Assembly: GCF_003054175.1 (NCBI RefSeq)
Contig: NZ_QBKN01000002.1
Coordinates: 1-64,000, forward strand
DNA from: Allosediminivita pacifica
GTDB taxonomy: Bacteria; Pseudomonadota; Alphaproteobacteria; Rhodobacterales; Rhodobacteraceae
Length of the DNA stretch: 64,000 nucleotides
Direction: 5' to 3'
Below the pieces are notes generated by a model. The model saw only the letters and a program-made list of their open reading frames with translations. It was not told the DNA's origin and searched no databases. The position numbers and the translations under genes are program-made. Positions 47,806 through 56,927 of the stretch are shown here, one piece after another. Every line of letters begins with the position of its first letter. Within the stretch, counting starts at the first letter, position 1.

Positions 47806-50800
47806 AGCACGAACTCCTCGATTTCTTCACCGGTCTGCCCGGACACCGGCTCCGCCGCCACCGCGCCCTCCACGAGCGCCGCAAGGTTGCCGATCGTGCG
47901 CGCCTCGAAGACGTCACGCAGCATCAGCCTGACCGAAGTTGCCGCCTCGAGTTGGGCGAGCAACCGTGTCGCCATCAGGGAATGCCCTCCGAGCTCGAAG
48001 AAGTCGTCTTCGGGGCCCTCGAGCGGGACCTGCAGCAGGTCCGCCCAGATCCGGGCGACGGTGACCTCGGCATCGCTCGCGAAGCGATCCCGCTTGACGA
48101 GATCGCTGTCCTCGGCTTCGAGCGGGAGCGCCGCGTCTTCCGTCCTCTGTCGCGGATCGACACCGAGTGCGACCCCCGCGCGGCGCCTCCAGGCGGCCGC
48201 CGCCGAGAGGTCGTAGGGCGTAATGATGACACGTGGCACCGTCCCACCTGCGAGGTCGAGAAGAAGCCGTGTCGCCACGTCGCGATCAATCGGCGTCAGG
48301 CCCGGATCGGGGCGGTCCTTCTGCCGACGGGCCGCCATTCCGACCTCCGCCCAGGCTTCCCAGTTCATCACTCTCACAGAGGGCCAGGCGGCAGGGCATT
48401 CATCACTTTCGGCCCACGCGTCCATGAAAGCGTTCGCGGCGGCGTAATCTACCGCACCCGGTCGCGAGATGATGGAGTTGATTGAACTCATCAAGACCAC
48501 GAAATCGAGACTGTCGCCACCGAACACGCGGCCCAGCGTACGCGTGCCTTCGACCTTGGCGGAAAGCGTCGCGTTGATCTCCTCCCTGGTCTGCCGGACG
48601 GTCAGCGCCCCGCTGCCGGCAAGGCCCGCCGCATGGATGAGCCCATCGAGACGACCCCAACGCGCGCGGATACGCCCGGCGAGCGCCTGCATGTCGGCCT
48701 CTACCGCCACGTCGCAGGTTGCGATCATCACCTCGGCGCCCAGTTTCTCGATTTCCCGGAGGGCCGTCATTGCATTGGCCTGCGGGTGCCCGGAGGCAAT
48801 CGCATTCTCCCAGCCCTCACGCTCGGGCAGCGCCCTTCGACCCGTCAGCACGAGCCGCGCCGGGCCTGCCTCGGCCAGAGCGCGGGCGATGCTCAGCCCC
48901 AGCCCCCCAAGGCCACCGGTGATCAGGCAGACGCCGTTCTCCTTCAACGGCGTCCCGCCGGTCTCGGGCGCGGGTACCGGATCATAACGCCGGTGGAACC
49001 TGCGGCCATGCCGACGTGCGCAGAGCAACTCCTTGTCACGGCTCCTCGCTTCGTGACGGGCGATGCCGGCCAAGGCCTGCGGCCCGGCCTGCATGTCCTC
49101 GGCGGACAGGTCCACCAGGCGGAAGAGCAGTCGCGGTTCCTCGCTGCTTAGGGCCAGCAACGGTCCGAGCGGCAATGCCATGTCGGGATTGCGCACGGGC
49201 TCCCCGAGCACCGAGCAGGCACCGAAGGTCAGGCAGAGCACACGGACCGGCGCTGCAAGCGGCTCGGTCTGCGCGAGGTGGCCCAGCGCCACCAGCGTAT
49301 CGAAGCAGCCTCGCCCATCCACGAAGCCGGGCTCCAGCCCCCACCCCATCACGATGCCCGCAACGGGATCCTTCCCGCCCGCCAGCGCCGCCTTCAGGTC
49401 CTCGACATGCCCCGGACGGGCGAGCGCAGGCGCACCAGCGCGCGGAACCGATGCCGGCAGCACCGGCACGATCTCCTCGGCACCGGCTTCCTTGAGGCTC
49501 CGGCCGAACTCCCCCGCCACTTCCGGCGTGTCAGCGAGGACCAGCCAGCGGCCCGAAATCTCCGCATCCGTCCCGTCGGCTGGCGCGGTCATCCAGGTCG
49601 GCGCGCTGAGGAAGGGAGCCCCGGTCTGCCCCGTCACGAACCCATTCCCGGGCAGGTCATCCGAGGAAGCCGCGGGCTGCTCGGCGGGATCGACCCAATG
49701 ACGCTGACGCTCGAAGGGATAGGTCGGAAGCGACACCCTGCGTGGGGACCTCTGCGACGGGTCGGCGAGGCCGGTCCGGGTGAGCGGCACGCCCGCCGCC
49801 CATATGCGGCCCGAGGCTTCGAGCATTGCCGTGGTGTCTGCCCTGCCCTCATTCGGATGCGCCAGAGACGACGCGATCCGGCCGCGCGAGGCCGGAAGCG
49901 CGACCTGCGCCAGCGAGGACAGCACCGTGCCCGGCCCGACTTCGAGCAGGAAAAGACCCGGATCCTCGCCCAGAAGCTGAACGCCCGGCCCGAACCGCAC
50001 CGCCCGGCGCAAATGCCGCGCGTAATAGTCGGGCGAGGTCGCCTCCTGCGGGGTGATCCATGTTCCGGTGACGTTCGAGACATAGGGGATCGCCGGTTCG
50101 TCCAGAGGGATGTCAGCGACGGCTTCGGCCATGCGTTCCAGCGCCGGCTCCATCATTCGCGAATGGAATGCGTGCGAGGTATGCAGACGACGCGCCGCGA
50201 TCCCCTCGGCTTCGAACTCGGCGATGAGTTCCGCGATGACTGCTGTCTCTCCCGAGATGACGCTCAGGTCCGGGGCGTTTTCGGCCGCGATCTCGGCCCG
50301 CCCGCCCAGCCGCCGGTGCAGTTGAGAAGCGGGCAGCGGCACCGCGGCCATGCTGCCCGGCGCCATGTCCTGCATGAGACGCCCGCGCAGGGCGACCAGC
50401 GCCAGCGCGTCTTCGATCGACATGACCCCGGCGAGGTGCGCGGCGACGTATTCGCCCAGGCTGTGCCCGATCATGGCGGCGGGCCGGATGCCCCGCTCCG
50501 CCCACATCCGTGACAACGCGTATTCGGTCGCAAAGAGCGCAGGCTGGGTCAGCCATGTCTCCGAGAGGGGCGCTGTACCATCGCGCAGAACCGCGTCACG
50601 CAGATCGAGGCCCAGCGGCGCGGACAGGATTTCGGCGCAGGTGTCGAAGGCCGCGCGGTAGGCCGGTTCGGCCTCGTAGAGCCCGCGGCCCATGCCCGGA
50701 TGCTGGCTGCCCTGCCCGCTGAACATGAAGGCGACGCGGCGGGCGCCACCATCGTGGGCACTGCCCCGGACCGCGCGACGAAGTCCTTCGGCCGCCTCAG

Positions 50801-52334
50801 TCGCATCGCCGGCGACCACGAAACGGCGGTGGCGGAAGGGCGTCCGCCCTGTCAGCAGCGTGTGGGCCGCGTCGGCAAGCGCAGGCGCATCGGGGCGCTC
50901 CAACGCCGCGGCGAGGTTCCCTGCTGCCGCCGCCAGCGCGGCCTCGCTGCGCGCCGAAAGCACCAGCGTCTGTGGCCCCGTCGGTGCGGGCAGGTTCATG
51001 CGGGCTGGCGCCTCCTCAAGGATCAGGTGGGCGTTGGTGCCGCCGATCCCGAAGGAGCTGACCGCCGCGCGCCGCGGCCCTTCGGTGGCCACCCAGTGTC
51101 CGCCCTCGGCGGAGGCGGCAAAGGGGCTGGCCTCGAGCGAAAGCTGCGGGTTCGGCTCGCGGAAGTTGACGAGCGGCGGATACCAGGCGTTCTTGAGGCA
51201 AAGAACCGACTTGATCAGCCCGGCGACACCGGCGGCGGCATCAAGGTGGCCGATGTTGGCCTTCAGCGCCCCGAGCCGGCAGAAGCCGGTATCCTGCGTC
51301 CGGTCGCGGAAGGCACGCGTCAGCGCCGCAATCTCGATCGGGTCCCCCAGCGGCGTGCCTGTCCCATGCGCCTCCATGTAGCCGATGCTGCGGGGGTCCA
51401 CCCCGGCCAGCGTCTGGGCCATGACGATGGCCTCGGACTGGCCGTCGATGCTGGGCGCGGTATAGCCCGCCTTGGCGCCACCATCGTTGTTGACCGCCGC
51501 GCCGCGGATCATGGCGTGGATGGTATCTCCGTCCCGAAGCGCATCGCTCAGCCGCCGCAGCACCACCAGCCCGATGCCCGCACCGGCGCGCGTACCCTTG
51601 GCCGCGGCGTCGAAGGGCCGGCAATGCCCGTCGGGCGAAAAGATCATCCCCTCCTGGTAGAGATACCCGCCCCGTTGGGGAAAGTTGAGCGAGGCGCCCC
51701 CGGCCATCGCCACATCGCATTCCCCGCGCGCCAGCGCCCGGCAGGCCATTTCCACCGCGACCAGCGAGGTCGAGCAGGCTGTCTGAACCGTGACGCTCGG
51801 CCCCTTGAGGTCGAGCTTGTAGGAGACGCGCGTGCAGAGAAAATCCTTGTCGTTGCCGAGCATGAGCTGGTAGCCGCCCGCGCTTTCGGCCAGCGCCCGG
51901 TTGGCGAGCACATGCGCCAGCAGGTAGCTGTTCATGCTGACCCCGGCATAAAGACCCACCGGCACCTCGATGCGGCCCGGCGCGTAGCCTGCGTCCTCCA
52001 TCGCCTCCCAGGCGCACTCGAGGAACAGCCGCTGCTGCGGATCCATGATCTTCGCCTCGCCAGGCGACATCTGGAAGAAATCCGCGTCGAACATGTCGGC
52101 GTCGTCGAGCACCGTGCCCTTTGGGACAAAGTTCGGGTTGCGTCGCAGTGCCTCGGGCATGCCCGAGGCGGCCATCTCCTCGTCACTCCAGGTGCGCAGC
52201 GATTCCACGCCGTCGCGGATGTTTGCCCAGAACTGCCCCAGATCAGGCGCATCGGGGAACCGGCCCGACATGCCGACGATGGCAACGGCGTGCGGCGGAA
52301 AGCCTTCCGCCGGGGTGCTGAAGTGTTCAGACAT
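47802..52334 (-). CDS. PKS G: KS-AT-KR-ACP between two NRPS modules
   Basis: A 1510-residue module. KS (about 15-440) has the active site QTACSTSL and a sequence style of the hybrid clade that accepts peptidyl chains from NRPS carriers. AT (about 540-835) has GHSLGE and HAFH, which is malonyl-like. KR (about 1060-1250) has TGGLGGLG, Ser in LMSSI and Tyr in DYAAAN. The carrier (Ser1452 in FFELGGHSL) looks more like a PCP than a PKS ACP. The step adds a two-carbon unit reduced to a hydroxyl. The tail EEIEEFVL resembles that of PKS F and precedes the TubC-type domain of NRPS2. The ATG at 52334 overlaps the NRPS1 stop by 8 nt with GGAG upstream; the frame continues to 52364, but that start is less likely. 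Confidence 0.95.
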   Translation of the reverse strand: MSEHFSTPAEGFPPHAVAIVGMSGRFPDAPDLGQFWANIRDGVESLRTWSDEEMAASGMPEALRRNPNFVPKGTVLDDADMFDADFFQMSPGEAKIMDPQQRLFLECAWEAMEDAGYAPGRIEVPVGLYAGVSMNSYLLAHVLANRALAESAGGYQLMLGNDKDFLCTRVSYKLDLKGPSVTVQTACSTSLVAVEMACRALARGECDVAMAGGASLNFPQRGGYLYQEGMIFSPDGHCRPFDAAAKGTRAGAGIGLVVLRRLSDALRDGDTIHAMIRGAAVNNDGGAKAGYTAPSIDGQSEAIVMAQTLAGVDPRSIGYMEAHGTGTPLGDPIEIAALTRAFRDRTQDTGFCRLGALKANIGHLDAAAGVAGLIKSVLCLKNAWYPPLVNFREPNPQLSLEASPFAASAEGGHWVATEGPRRAAVSSFGIGGTNAHLILEEAPARMNLPAPTGPQTLVLSARSEAALAAAAGNLAAALERPDAPALADAAHTLLTGRTPFRHRRFVVAGDATEAAEGLRRAVRGSAHDGGARRVAFMFSGQGSQHPGMGRGLYEAEPAYRAAFDTCAEILSAPLGLDLRDAVLRDGTAPLSETWLTQPALFATEYALSRMWAERGIRPAAMIGHSLGEYVAAHLAGVMSIEDALALVALRGRLMQDMAPGSMAAVPLPASQLHRRLGGRAEIAAENAPDLSVISGETAVIAELIAEFEAEGIAARRLHTSHAFHSRMMEPALERMAEAVADIPLDEPAIPYVSNVTGTWITPQEATSPDYYARHLRRAVRFGPGVQLLGEDPGLFLLEVGPGTVLSSLAQVALPASRGRIASSLAHPNEGRADTTAMLEASGRIWAAGVPLTRTGLADPSQRSPRRVSLPTYPFERQRHWVDPAEQPAASSDDLPGNGFVTGQTGAPFLSAPTWMTAPADGTDAEISGRWLVLADTPEVAGEFGRSLKEAGAEEIVPVLPASVPRAGAPALARPGHVEDLKAALAGGKDPVAGIVMGWGLEPGFVDGRGCFDTLVALGHLAQTEPLAAPVRVLCLTFGACSVLGEPVRNPDMALPLGPLLALSSEEPRLLFRLVDLSAEDMQAGPQALAGIARHEARSRDKELLCARRHGRRFHRRYDPVPAPETGGTPLKENGVCLITGGLGGLGLSIARALAEAGPARLVLTGRRALPEREGWENAIASGHPQANAMTALREIEKLGAEVMIATCDVAVEADMQALAGRIRARWGRLDGLIHAAGLAGSGALTVRQTREEINATLSAKVEGTRTLGRVFGGDSLDFVVLMSSINSIISRPGAVDYAAANAFMDAWAESDECPAAWPSVRVMNWEAWAEVGMAARRQKDRPDPGLTPIDRDVATRLLLDLAGGTVPRVIITPYDLSAAAAWRRRAGVALGVDPRQRTEDAALPLEAEDSDLVKRDRFASDAEVTVARIWADLLQVPLEGPEDDFFELGGHSLMATRLLAQLEAATSVRLMLRDVFEARTIGNLAALVEGAVAAEPVSGQTGEEIEEFVL

Positions 52335-55300
52335 TTCCGTATTGCTCCGCTCTTTGCCTGGCACGCATCACCTGGGCCGCGTCCACGGCGGCCCCGTCTC
52401 CGTCATACCCCTCGGCCTGGGCCGCGACGGTCGTCCGCCGGAACAGGTCGATCAGCGGGATCCGGTCCCCGAAGGACGCGGTCAGTTTCTCATGCAGCTT
52501 GACCAGAAGCATCGAGTGGCCGCCGACATCGAAAAAGCTCTGGTCGTTCCCGACGCCGGGAAGCCCGAGAACCTCGCACCATAGCGCCGCGATCCGCCTT
52601 TCGGTCTCGCTCATGACCACGTCGTCCTGCGGAACCGCTGCCGCTACAGCAACAGCCGGCTCCGGTCTGGGCAGGGCCCTGCGGTCGACCTTGCGGTTGG
52701 GCGTCAGGGGCAGCGCGTCGAGTTCCAGGAAGACGCCCGGCACCATGTATTCCGGCAGGCTCGCCCGCATCATGCGACGGGCCACCTCCGCGTTGAACGC
52801 TTCTTCCTCGGCAGGGACCACGTAGGCGACAAGGGCCGCCTGCCCGCCCTCGGGCACATGGGCCACGACGACGCAATCGGCGACGCCCGGGACCAAGGCA
52901 AGCTGCGCCTCGACCTCGCCCAGTTCGATCCGGAAGCCGCGCACCTTCACCTGGAAATCGTTGCGCCCGACGTAAACGATGGCCCCGTCGCCGCGCTGGC
53001 GCACGAGGTCGCCGGTCCGGTAGGCCCTGACGGGGCCGCTGGCAGGAAAGTCGACCAGGGTGAAGCGCTCTTCGGTCAGGTCGGGCCGGTTGCGGTAGCC
53101 CCGCGCGACACCATCGCCGGCAATGCACAACTCGCCGACGATGCCTGGCGGCACCGGCCGCCCCGCCTGGTCCGTCACGGCGACACGCGTGTTTCGGATG
53201 GGCCGGCCGATAGAACCTGCATCCTCGGCCGTCTCAACACGCCGGACAGTCGACCAGATCGTCGTCTCGGTCGGGCCGTACATGTTCCAGAGCGTCCTGA
53301 CCTTGGGGATCAACGCCTCGGCCAGCGCGCGGGGCATAGCCTCGCCTCCGCACAGCGCGCGGAGCCGGAGCATGCCGGGCCAGCCCGAATCCAGCAGCAG
53401 CCGCCAGGTCGCCGGGGTCGCCTGCATCATCGTGATGCGCTGCCCCTCGAGAAGACGGCCGAGCGCCGCACCGTCGATGCGCGCCGTGCGCTCAGCCAGC
53501 ACCGTGGTGGCGCCGGTTGTGAGCGGCAGCCAGATCTCCAGTCCCGCGATGTCGAAGGAGGGAGTCGTCACAGACAGGACCCGATCCCCGGCCGCCATCC
53601 CCGGATCAACCCGCATGGCCGCGAGGAAGGACAGGAGGTTGCCGTGCTCGACCTCGACGCCCTTGGGGCGCCCGGTCGATCCCGAGGTGTAGATCACGTA
53701 GGCCAGATCCCGAGCCCCGGCCGACCTTTGCGGAGTCGCATCGGAGGGCTCGACCGCATCCCCGTCGATCAGGATCCGGGGCACGTCGGCTCCGGTCAGA
53801 ACACCCTCGATACCGACTGAGGTGACAAGCGCGGCCGGTTCGGAATCCTCCAGGATCATCGCAAGCCTTTCGGCCGGATGCAGCGGATCGAGCGGCACGT
53901 AGGCCGCCCCCGCCTTCCAGACCGCAAGAAGCGCCACGACAAGATCCGCGTTGGGTTCCAGCGCGACGGCGACAAGATCGCCCTTCCCGACGCCCCGCGC
54001 CACCAGCTGCGCGGCAAGCCCGTTGGCCCGCCGCACCAGCGTTCGGTAATCGAGGCTGGTCCCGCCCGCGACGACGGCTTCGCGTTCGGGGTATTCGCCT
54101 GCGATCTCGTCGATCAGCCTGTCAGCGGTGGTGACACGGTCGAACGACAGGGGGCGCCCCTCGGACAGTTCGGCCAGACGCATGTGATCGGACGCGGAAA
54201 CGATATCCAGGTCGGAGACCCGCTGCCCCGGGTCGGCCACGATCGACCTCAAAAGCGTTTCGTACCGGTCCTGCAGCCCGGCAATCGTCGCCCGGTCGAA
54301 CAGGTCGGTGGCATATTCGTAGGAGACCTTCAGGCCTCCCTTGCGCTCGGTGATCTCGACCGAAAGATCGAACCGCGTGGCGCCGGTCTCGATCGGGATG
54401 TCCACGCTGGTGGTTCCGGGAAGCACACTGTCGAACTCTGCAAAGCTCAGCAGCGTGAACAGCACCTGGAACACCGGCGCATGACGGGTCGAGCGTTCGG
54501 GTTTCAGCTCGTCGACCACCATGTCGAAGGGAGGCTCGCAATGATCATGCGCCGACAGGACCTTGGCCTTTGCCTGGGCAAGGAACTCCGCAAATGTCGG
54601 ATCCTGCCCGAGTTCACCGCGCAGCACCACGTTGTTGATGAGGCATCCCACGGTGTTGTTGAAGCGCCGTTCCATCCGGTTGGCCACGGGCGAGCCGATC
54701 AGCACGTCCTCCTGGCCCGAATGCCGGTGCAGTAGCACCTGCAGCGCCGCGAGGAGGACCATGTAAAGGGTTGCGCCGGTCTGCTTGCCCACACCGCGCA
54801 GGCCATCGCAAAGGCCCTCGTCGAGCTGCGCCGAGAACCGCTCTCCACGGTAGGAGGGACGGTTCGGATGGGGACGGTCCACGGGGAGCTCGGTCAGTGC
54901 CGGAACATTGACCAGTTCCTTGCACCAGTAGTCGATGTCTCGCTGCCATTGTCCGCTCGCCGCTCGATCCCGCTCCCACAGGGAATGGTCCACGCTGTGC
55001 GCCTCCACGGGCGGCAGCGCATCGGATCGTCCCTGGCGCAGCGCGTCGTAAATCGTCAGCAACTCGCGCGAGATGACGGCAAGCGACCACCCGTCGGAGA
55101 TGATGTGGTGCACCCGCGTCAGTACAACATGATCGTCCGGCGCGAACCGGTAGATGGTCACCGCAAAGAGCGGCCCGGCGTGAAGATCGAAGGAGAAGCC
55201 CATCTTTTCGGACACGAGCGCCTTGGCGCGCGCCATCCGATCCTGTTCGGCAACACCGCTCACATCGACGAGGTTCAGGTCCGGCGGCAGCTCCTTCAGG

Positions 55301-55755
55301 ACCTCGGCGTAGGGTTCTCCGGAGTTCTCGCCGAAACGGGTGCGCAACGCCTCGTGGCGGCGCACGAGTTCGCGGCAAGAGTCGAACAGAAGATCGGGAT
55401 CAAAGGCCCCAAGGATGCGCACCGCGCCGCCGATCACGTAGGCGTTGGAGCCGGTGTTGACCCGTTCCAGGAACCACAGCCGCTGCTGTGCGAAGGACAG
55501 GGGGAAGTTCCCTTCGCGCGGGCGCTGAGATGCGGTATTCGCTGGCACGACGTCAGGCCTGCCGCCCGCGGATTTCAGATGTTCGACAAGCGCATCACGA
55601 TGCGTGCGCAGTCTGTCCTTCAGCGTATCCGTCAGCGTACCGGACGGCGCGCGCACACGAAGCTGATCCCCCTCGACCGAGAGGATGACACGAGCGGACC
55701 TGAGTTCCCGGAGAAGGGCCCATGCATCAAATTCCTTCTTGTGCTGTGCATTCAT
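52327..55755 (-). CDS. NRPS1: docking-C-A-PCP, glycine-like A domain
   Basis: A 1142-residue non-ribosomal peptide synthetase that opens the minus-strand operon. A TubC-type docking domain (about 10-62, AWALLRELRSARVILSVEGD) precedes C (about 82-510; intact HHIISDG at 216-222). A follows (about 540-1000; YTSGSTGRPKGVE, MYGPTETT, YRTGD). PCP has Ser1081 in FFDVGGHSM. The specificity code, read by alignment to PheA, is D-I-L-Q-L-G-M-I-W-K, which differs at one site from the glycine code DILQLGLIW as I recall it, so glycine is the best prediction. The condensation domain probably takes the polyketide from PKS F. No epimerisation or methylation domain is present. The ATG at 55755 is the first in frame. 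Confidence 0.95.
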   Translation of the reverse strand: MNAQHKKEFDAWALLRELRSARVILSVEGDQLRVRAPSGTLTDTLKDRLRTHRDALVEHLKSAGGRPDVVPANTASQRPREGNFPLSFAQQRLWFLERVNTGSNAYVIGGAVRILGAFDPDLLFDSCRELVRRHEALRTRFGENSGEPYAEVLKELPPDLNLVDVSGVAEQDRMARAKALVSEKMGFSFDLHAGPLFAVTIYRFAPDDHVVLTRVHHIISDGWSLAVISRELLTIYDALRQGRSDALPPVEAHSVDHSLWERDRAASGQWQRDIDYWCKELVNVPALTELPVDRPHPNRPSYRGERFSAQLDEGLCDGLRGVGKQTGATLYMVLLAALQVLLHRHSGQEDVLIGSPVANRMERRFNNTVGCLINNVVLRGELGQDPTFAEFLAQAKAKVLSAHDHCEPPFDMVVDELKPERSTRHAPVFQVLFTLLSFAEFDSVLPGTTSVDIPIETGATRFDLSVEITERKGGLKVSYEYATDLFDRATIAGLQDRYETLLRSIVADPGQRVSDLDIVSASDHMRLAELSEGRPLSFDRVTTADRLIDEIAGEYPEREAVVAGGTSLDYRTLVRRANGLAAQLVARGVGKGDLVAVALEPNADLVVALLAVWKAGAAYVPLDPLHPAERLAMILEDSEPAALVTSVGIEGVLTGADVPRILIDGDAVEPSDATPQRSAGARDLAYVIYTSGSTGRPKGVEVEHGNLLSFLAAMRVDPGMAAGDRVLSVTTPSFDIAGLEIWLPLTTGATTVLAERTARIDGAALGRLLEGQRITMMQATPATWRLLLDSGWPGMLRLRALCGGEAMPRALAEALIPKVRTLWNMYGPTETTIWSTVRRVETAEDAGSIGRPIRNTRVAVTDQAGRPVPPGIVGELCIAGDGVARGYRNRPDLTEERFTLVDFPASGPVRAYRTGDLVRQRGDGAIVYVGRNDFQVKVRGFRIELGEVEAQLALVPGVADCVVVAHVPEGGQAALVAYVVPAEEEAFNAEVARRMMRASLPEYMVPGVFLELDALPLTPNRKVDRRALPRPEPAVAVAAAVPQDDVVMSETERRIAALWCEVLGLPGVGNDQSFFDVGGHSMLLVKLHEKLTASFGDRIPLIDLFRRTTVAAQAEGYDGDGAAVDAAQVMRARQRAEQYGNV

Positions 55756-56092
55756 TGCAAAAAATCTTTGTTGCCGTGCGCGAATCCCGCACTTCGAAAT
55801 AAAAAGGTCTGTAAACGAATTCCTAAAGCAGCACTTTCATACGCTTCCGAAATTCGCGCAAGATCTGAAAAGCCCTGACCGCCGCCAACGCCGCAAAAAG
55901 GTGCAGTTGGGCAAACACATTCAAAACGAGAGGCGCATTGTTCACGCGATCATCCTGGCCACGTTCCGGCCTTGCCCCACGTCTTCCGAAATCGCCGGAA
56001 AACGTTGGTCGCAACGGCCCCGCGCGCTTTTCCGCCCCATCCGGCAAGACGCCCGGCCATGCCGCGTCGGTCTCCTTTCGGTGCGAACCGCG
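55756..56092. promoter_or_regulatory. Divergent intergenic region between NRPS1 and the PPTase gene
   Basis: This 337-nt stretch separates two divergent transcription units and has no credible gene. The half next to NRPS1 (about 55756-55920) is unusually A+T-rich for this replicon and includes AAAAAATC and AATAAAAAGG runs, as expected for a promoter. It carries the 13-nt motif shared with the PKS A upstream region. The half next to the phosphopantetheinyl transferase gene is GC-rich without a clear promoter. Confidence 0.5.
55794..55806 (-). promoter_or_regulatory. Shared upstream motif CTTTTTATTTCGA, copy 2
   Basis: On the minus strand the 13-mer is identical to that at 5935-5947 on the plus strand and lies 39 nt before the NRPS1 start. 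Each copy points in the direction of the biosynthetic operon it precedes. It may be part of a promoter or a site for a common activator. No regulator gene is present in the cluster to pair with it. Confidence 0.35.
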
Positions 56093-56851
56093 ATGACTGC
56101 TGCCAGTTTCACCCCAGCCGTCCCGGACGACGTCGCGGACGGACTTGGCGGGGAGTTCGCCGATCTGTGGCTCTTTCAGCTCGAACTGAACGATTCGCAG
56201 CATGACGCTCTCAAGTGCCTGCTTTCCGAGGAAGAGCGTCAGCGTGCGGCCGCCTTTGCCTTTCCCCGGCTTCACGACCGCTATGTGGCAGCGCACGGAC
56301 AGATGCGACACATTCTTGCGGCCTACGCGGGTCAGCGCGCGGAAAACCTTTGCATCCGCACCATGCCCGAGGGAAAGCCCTTCCTGCATCCGGAGGCGGC
56401 GCCTGCCTTCAATCTGTCTCATTCGGACGGGCTCGGCCTGCTGGCACTCACCCGCGACACGCCTGTCGGCGTCGACATCGAACGTGTGCGGACCTCGGCT
56501 GACCTGATGTCCATCGCCGAAGGGAGCTTTGCGCCCGCGGAAGCCGCCGCACTTGCAGCCCTGCCCGTCTCGCAGAGAACCGAGACCTTCTTTGCCTGCT
56601 GGACCCGGAAGGAGGCCATCGTGAAGGCAGATGGCCGGGGCCTGGCTGTGGATCTCGGCGCCTTCTCCGTCTCTCTCGACCCCGTCGATGCGCCCCGAGC
56701 GACATTCGGCCCAGACGTCTTTGAGGCAGGCTTTCGACCGGACATCCGCGATCTGCCCGTACCGGCTGGCTACCGCGCTGCACTTGCCACCATGCCGGCC
56801 ATCCGAAGGATGCGTCTTTTCACTCTTCCGGAGAGCAGCGCAGACTGGTAA
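56093..56851 (+). CDS. Sfp-type 4'-phosphopantetheinyl transferase
   Basis: A 252-residue enzyme that would attach the phosphopantetheine arm from coenzyme A to the conserved Ser of the ACP and PCP domains of the cluster. The family motifs are in order: KPFLHPE (about 95-101), FNLSHSDG (about 106-113), VGVDIERVR (about 125-133) and the metal- and CoA-binding WTRKEAIVKADG (about 170-181). The length fits the Sfp/EntD class. The ATG at 56093 was chosen because the frame upstream to 55685 runs into the promoter and coding DNA of NRPS1; a GTG at 56081 is also possible. It is divergent from NRPS1 and is the only such enzyme in the window, so it probably serves all nine carrier domains. Confidence 0.92.
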   Translation: MTAASFTPAVPDDVADGLGGEFADLWLFQLELNDSQHDALKCLLSEEERQRAAAFAFPRLHDRYVAAHGQMRHILAAYAGQRAENLCIRTMPEGKPFLHPEAAPAFNLSHSDGLGLLALTRDTPVGVDIERVRTSADLMSIAEGSFAPAEAAALAALPVSQRTETFFACWTRKEAIVKADGRGLAVDLGAFSVSLDPVDAPRATFGPDVFEAGFRPDIRDLPVPAGYRAALATMPAIRRMRLFTLPESSADW

Positions 56852-56927
56852 TTCTCGGAGGAGGACGCGGAACATTTTTCACCGCGGGCCTGCTTCTTTG
56901 ATTGTCGATTTTTTGGGTTATTACCGC

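Noticed and set aside
44533-48216. Plus-strand frame of 1227 codons opposite NRPS2 and PKS G
   Set aside because: Antisense to catalytic motifs of the C, A and PCP domains on the minus strand, and rich in Arg, Gln and His without any family motif.
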